Positions 61,440-64,000 of a stretch of DNA of 64,000 nt are shown here, one piece after another; the stretch's first letter is position 1; each line of letters begins with the position of its first letter. The position numbers and the translations under genes were made by a program. The stretch is from the NCBI GenBank assembly GCA_945859605.1, contig OX243811.1, positions 59,620,044 to 59,684,043 on the forward strand, given 5' to 3'. The DNA is from Lumbricus rubellus (Eukaryota > Annelida > Clitellata > Crassiclitellata > Lumbricidae). A model generated the notes under the pieces. It saw only the letters and a list, made by a program, of their open reading frames with translations. It ran no database searches and had not been told where the DNA came from.

Positions 61440-62626
61440 GCAGGCCCATGCATAGCCTAATATTTAGCCTATGCACGTAGACTACAGATTATAATATTAT
61501 TAAAAAGATAGGCTATAACTATTCTATTCTAGTTTGTTTGGCATAAGTTTAAATTCAATTCTATGAACACTTATAATAGTGGCTATGCTAATAATAATAA
61601 TAATAATTAGGCCTACGACAATTTATAATATGGCGCAGTAACACAGCCATGTCGTCACAAGAGCGCCTCACAAGGCAGTTAACATGCGGGATAAGCCCTA
61701 GCTAATTGTAGTAGACCCATTACATGTACGATCCAATACAAATTATGGGCCAACTTGAATCCGTGTTGTGATCAGTGTTATTTTTTCCCATGCACTGAAC
61801 GTCGTGATATTGCGATTATCGCAAGATTGTGATACAATTTTTGTTGTTTAAAGTTGGTGTTTCTACGATGATTTTGGCTCAGTTGTAAATTTAATTTAAA
61901 TGTTTTCAGAAAGGCCTATTTTACGTTGAGCTGAAACAATGACTGCAAGAAAATTTAAATCACTGCTGCATCTCAACCAAATTAAATTGAACTGATATCA
62001 AAAATGAGATCTGAATTGATACTAGCCTACACATTGATTACGATTGGAAAACCAAATTGGAACTGAAACAATGATCATATCAGAAATAAGTAAATGCTAG
62101 AATTAAAACATCCACACATTATAATAATAATTATGTCTATTAGCACTGAGTGGTAGTAATGTGGATTAGGCCTACTTATAATAACACTGAATAAAAGTCA
62201 TGTGTGGTTTAACGGCTCAACTATGGGTCTAATAATTATAATTAACGTCCGGGTGTTTCGCTCAGAAACTTCCTGATACATGACGTCCGCGTATTTGCGG
62301 CAGTTAGGCGTATGAAAAGAAATTCAATAGCCTACAATGTAAGAAATAGCTTGGTCTTCTTATTATAAATGCTGGCAATGATAGCCAGCAGATATGCGGG
62401 CGCAGTACGTATTTGGCAACAGCGTATCCAAGTTCATTAATTTAGGTCAGGCTAAAGCTTCCGCATTCAGACGCTAGTTAGCGTTTCAACTATGGCATGA
62501 TTACACAAAACAATGGACAGTTAAGAATGCTGGACTTGTTCTTCGTTTATATTCGAAATAAGTTTAGGTCAAGCTGAAGCGGGATATCTATAGTCAGTTA
62601 CTTTCTTATTCTAAATAGCCGCAAAA
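61440..62626. other. No gene recognised; upstream region of exon at 62627
   Basis: AT-rich, with TAGGCCTA palindromes and a short AAT tract near 61592. It presumably contains the promoter of the gene starting at 62627. No TATA box at a credible distance was recognised. Confidence 0.4.
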
Positions 62627-62699
62627 ATGTCTAAAACGATTAACTCAGTTAAAATAATTGCGATTTTCTGTCTAATCCTGGCAACGACAGAGATCTGTG
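62627..62699 (+). CDS. Signal-peptide first exon of an unknown gene
   Basis: The exon has 73 nt from ATG to TGTG/GTAAGT, phase 1. It encodes MSKTINSVKIIAIFCLILAT then TEIC plus a split codon: basic start, hydrophobic core, and cleavage likely after the Ala/Thr stretch. The start context is good (A at -3) and the donor strong. Phase 1 after a signal peptide is the same arrangement as IgR-A, IgR-B and the ErbB-like gene. The mature protein is probably encoded beyond 64000, so its family is unknown. Confidence 0.65.
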
Positions 62700-64000
62700 G
62701 TAAGTGGATTGTTGACCTAGGCATCACTATCAAATATTAGTGTAGGAATTTAGGTCTTATCTCACATGCAGTCCATAGGGCCACATTACAACTTTCCCGT
62801 TGAAATACAAATTGCATGAGGTCTGGTGCACGTGTGCAATGCATTCTATAGGTAGGCACTGACAGGCTTATGAACAATTTTGTTAGATGGCAGCTTAAAT
62901 GCTACACGACCGCTGTGGCAGACACCAACGACACCTTTTGTCTGGTCATTTGTTCTGCCGACTTTTTGTAGTCTTTCTATTGCTATTTCCGCGAAACCTA
63001 CCAATCCTGTAGGCGTAGCAGCTTTTTCGAGTAGCCTTCATTAATGCGCGACTTTTCTGACGGGAACTTTTATCCATCAACATACATACATGTAAACTGC
63101 CGAATTTTACAGGAGGCGGAAAAATAGAATATAATTTTTTTTCTGTGTGGGAATATTATAAATGTACATGCAAACACCAGCCGTCGAATTTTTTTTTGGG
63201 GGGGGGATTGTCAATTGATTTAAGGAGCGCTATAACAAGTGCACATACAAACAAACGCTGTTCATGGCCTAAGTTCCCATTCGCCATACGCAACATCGGA
63301 GCCGGAAATTCGACTCTGCTTCCAAACAATTGAATTGAGTCAAGAAAACTTTTGACATTATTATTTAAAATTTGCATCAAATAATCTAACTGCAGTTACA
63401 AGCACAGCTTGATCGTTCATGTCTTTTGGTGGCACTTTATTCGCCAAATTTAGTTAAATATTATTGAATTTAGCCTACAGGCAAAAGATCGTTCAACAGA
63501 ATCGATAGGCTACTAGTTGAAGACCACTGTCAAATAGTAAAACCTGTGACGTTTAATAATTATTAATTAATTTGCCATTGGAACTCTTTTGAAAAACAGG
63601 CCTATAACTTTGTTTGCTACACGCTAGCATCGCCACTCAGACTGCACTCAGTCGGTCAGTAGTGATTTGTTTTTGAGCGGCTGCGTCTGCGCAAGGAAGA
63701 AATGGGAAACAGTTCGTAGAATTCTACAATAAAAAATATGTGCTGCCTAAGGCCCTAGGCTGTTACAAGGATGTCCTCGTGATGCATAACCTGCAACCGA
63801 ATATTCGGAAATACCAAAACACTGCTCAGCTTAACAGGATGGTGACATTTCGAGGTCACGATGTACTCGAACCAGTCACATATTATGAGAGTCATGTATT
63901 AAAACCGCTTACATGTAGATAAGATGGTTATAAAATATAGGAAATTACGAAAGAAAAATTTAACATATTCCCGTCAAGATACTGCGTCACCTTGTCATTC
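62700..64000. other. Intron or flank; SINE tail at 63221-63256
   Basis: No second exon for the gene at 62627 could be supported. A piece of the SINE tail (GGAGCGCTATAACAAGTGCA) is at 63221-63256 after a TTTTTTTTGGGGGGGGG tract. A short open frame at 63740-63922 has no recognised features. Confidence 0.5.

Noticed and set aside
61234..61476. Poly-His / poly-Met frames
   Set aside because: Produced by the (ATG)n tail of a LINE fragment.

Overview
This window is animal nuclear DNA. The genes are split into small exons with GT/AG borders, and introns and intergenic DNA are packed with transposons. Extracellular modules are of bilaterian type: Ig domains and an ErbB ectodomain. The repeat spectrum (L2/CR1-like LINE with a tail-sharing tRNA-SINE, RTE-type and Penelope-like pieces, mariner/hAT/Harbinger-type MITEs, foldback elements with tandem-repeat arms) and the scattered palindrome TAGGCCTA suggest a marine invertebrate deuterostome, perhaps an echinoderm or hemichordate. 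The species is inference only. All gene models below were assembled by eye from reading frame, splice signals and intron phase.

Left third (1-32 kb): two Ig-superfamily receptor genes lie head to head. IgR-A (minus strand, 15057 leftward, leaving the window) has a signal-peptide exon, three Ig exons, a transmembrane exon with a basic tail, and two further small tail exons. IgR-B (plus strand, 16628 to 32033) has a putative signal-peptide exon, two Ig-type exons, a transmembrane exon and a 192-residue cytoplasmic exon. That last exon carries six YxxL/I motifs, including an ITAM-spaced pair and a canonical ITIM-like SSYLKI. Every internal intron in both genes is phase 1. The two start codons are about 1.57 kb apart, so they may share a promoter region. 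The pair looks like paired activating/inhibitory-type receptors and is the best candidate here for a novel system.

Middle (32-53 kb): a 2-kb foldback transposon sits 27 bp after the IgR-B stop codon. On the minus strand from 52836 to 40060 is an EGFR/ErbB-type ectodomain gene in 12 exons (signal peptide, L1, furin-like, L2, second furin-like, extra Cys-rich exon) with continuous phases. I find no transmembrane or kinase exon between it and the convergent IgR-B gene. A second short furin-like exon (37039-37120) and a decayed copy of the IgR-B second Ig exon (39172-39358) lie downstream on the same strand.

Right part (53-64 kb): mostly mobile elements (Penelope-like fragments, a foldback element, hAT-like elements, a SINE, LINE tails). 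One isolated signal-peptide exon at 62627-62699 (plus) begins a gene whose other exons are probably beyond the window.

The repeats are deeply nested. Many have intact target-site duplications, which fix their ends precisely.
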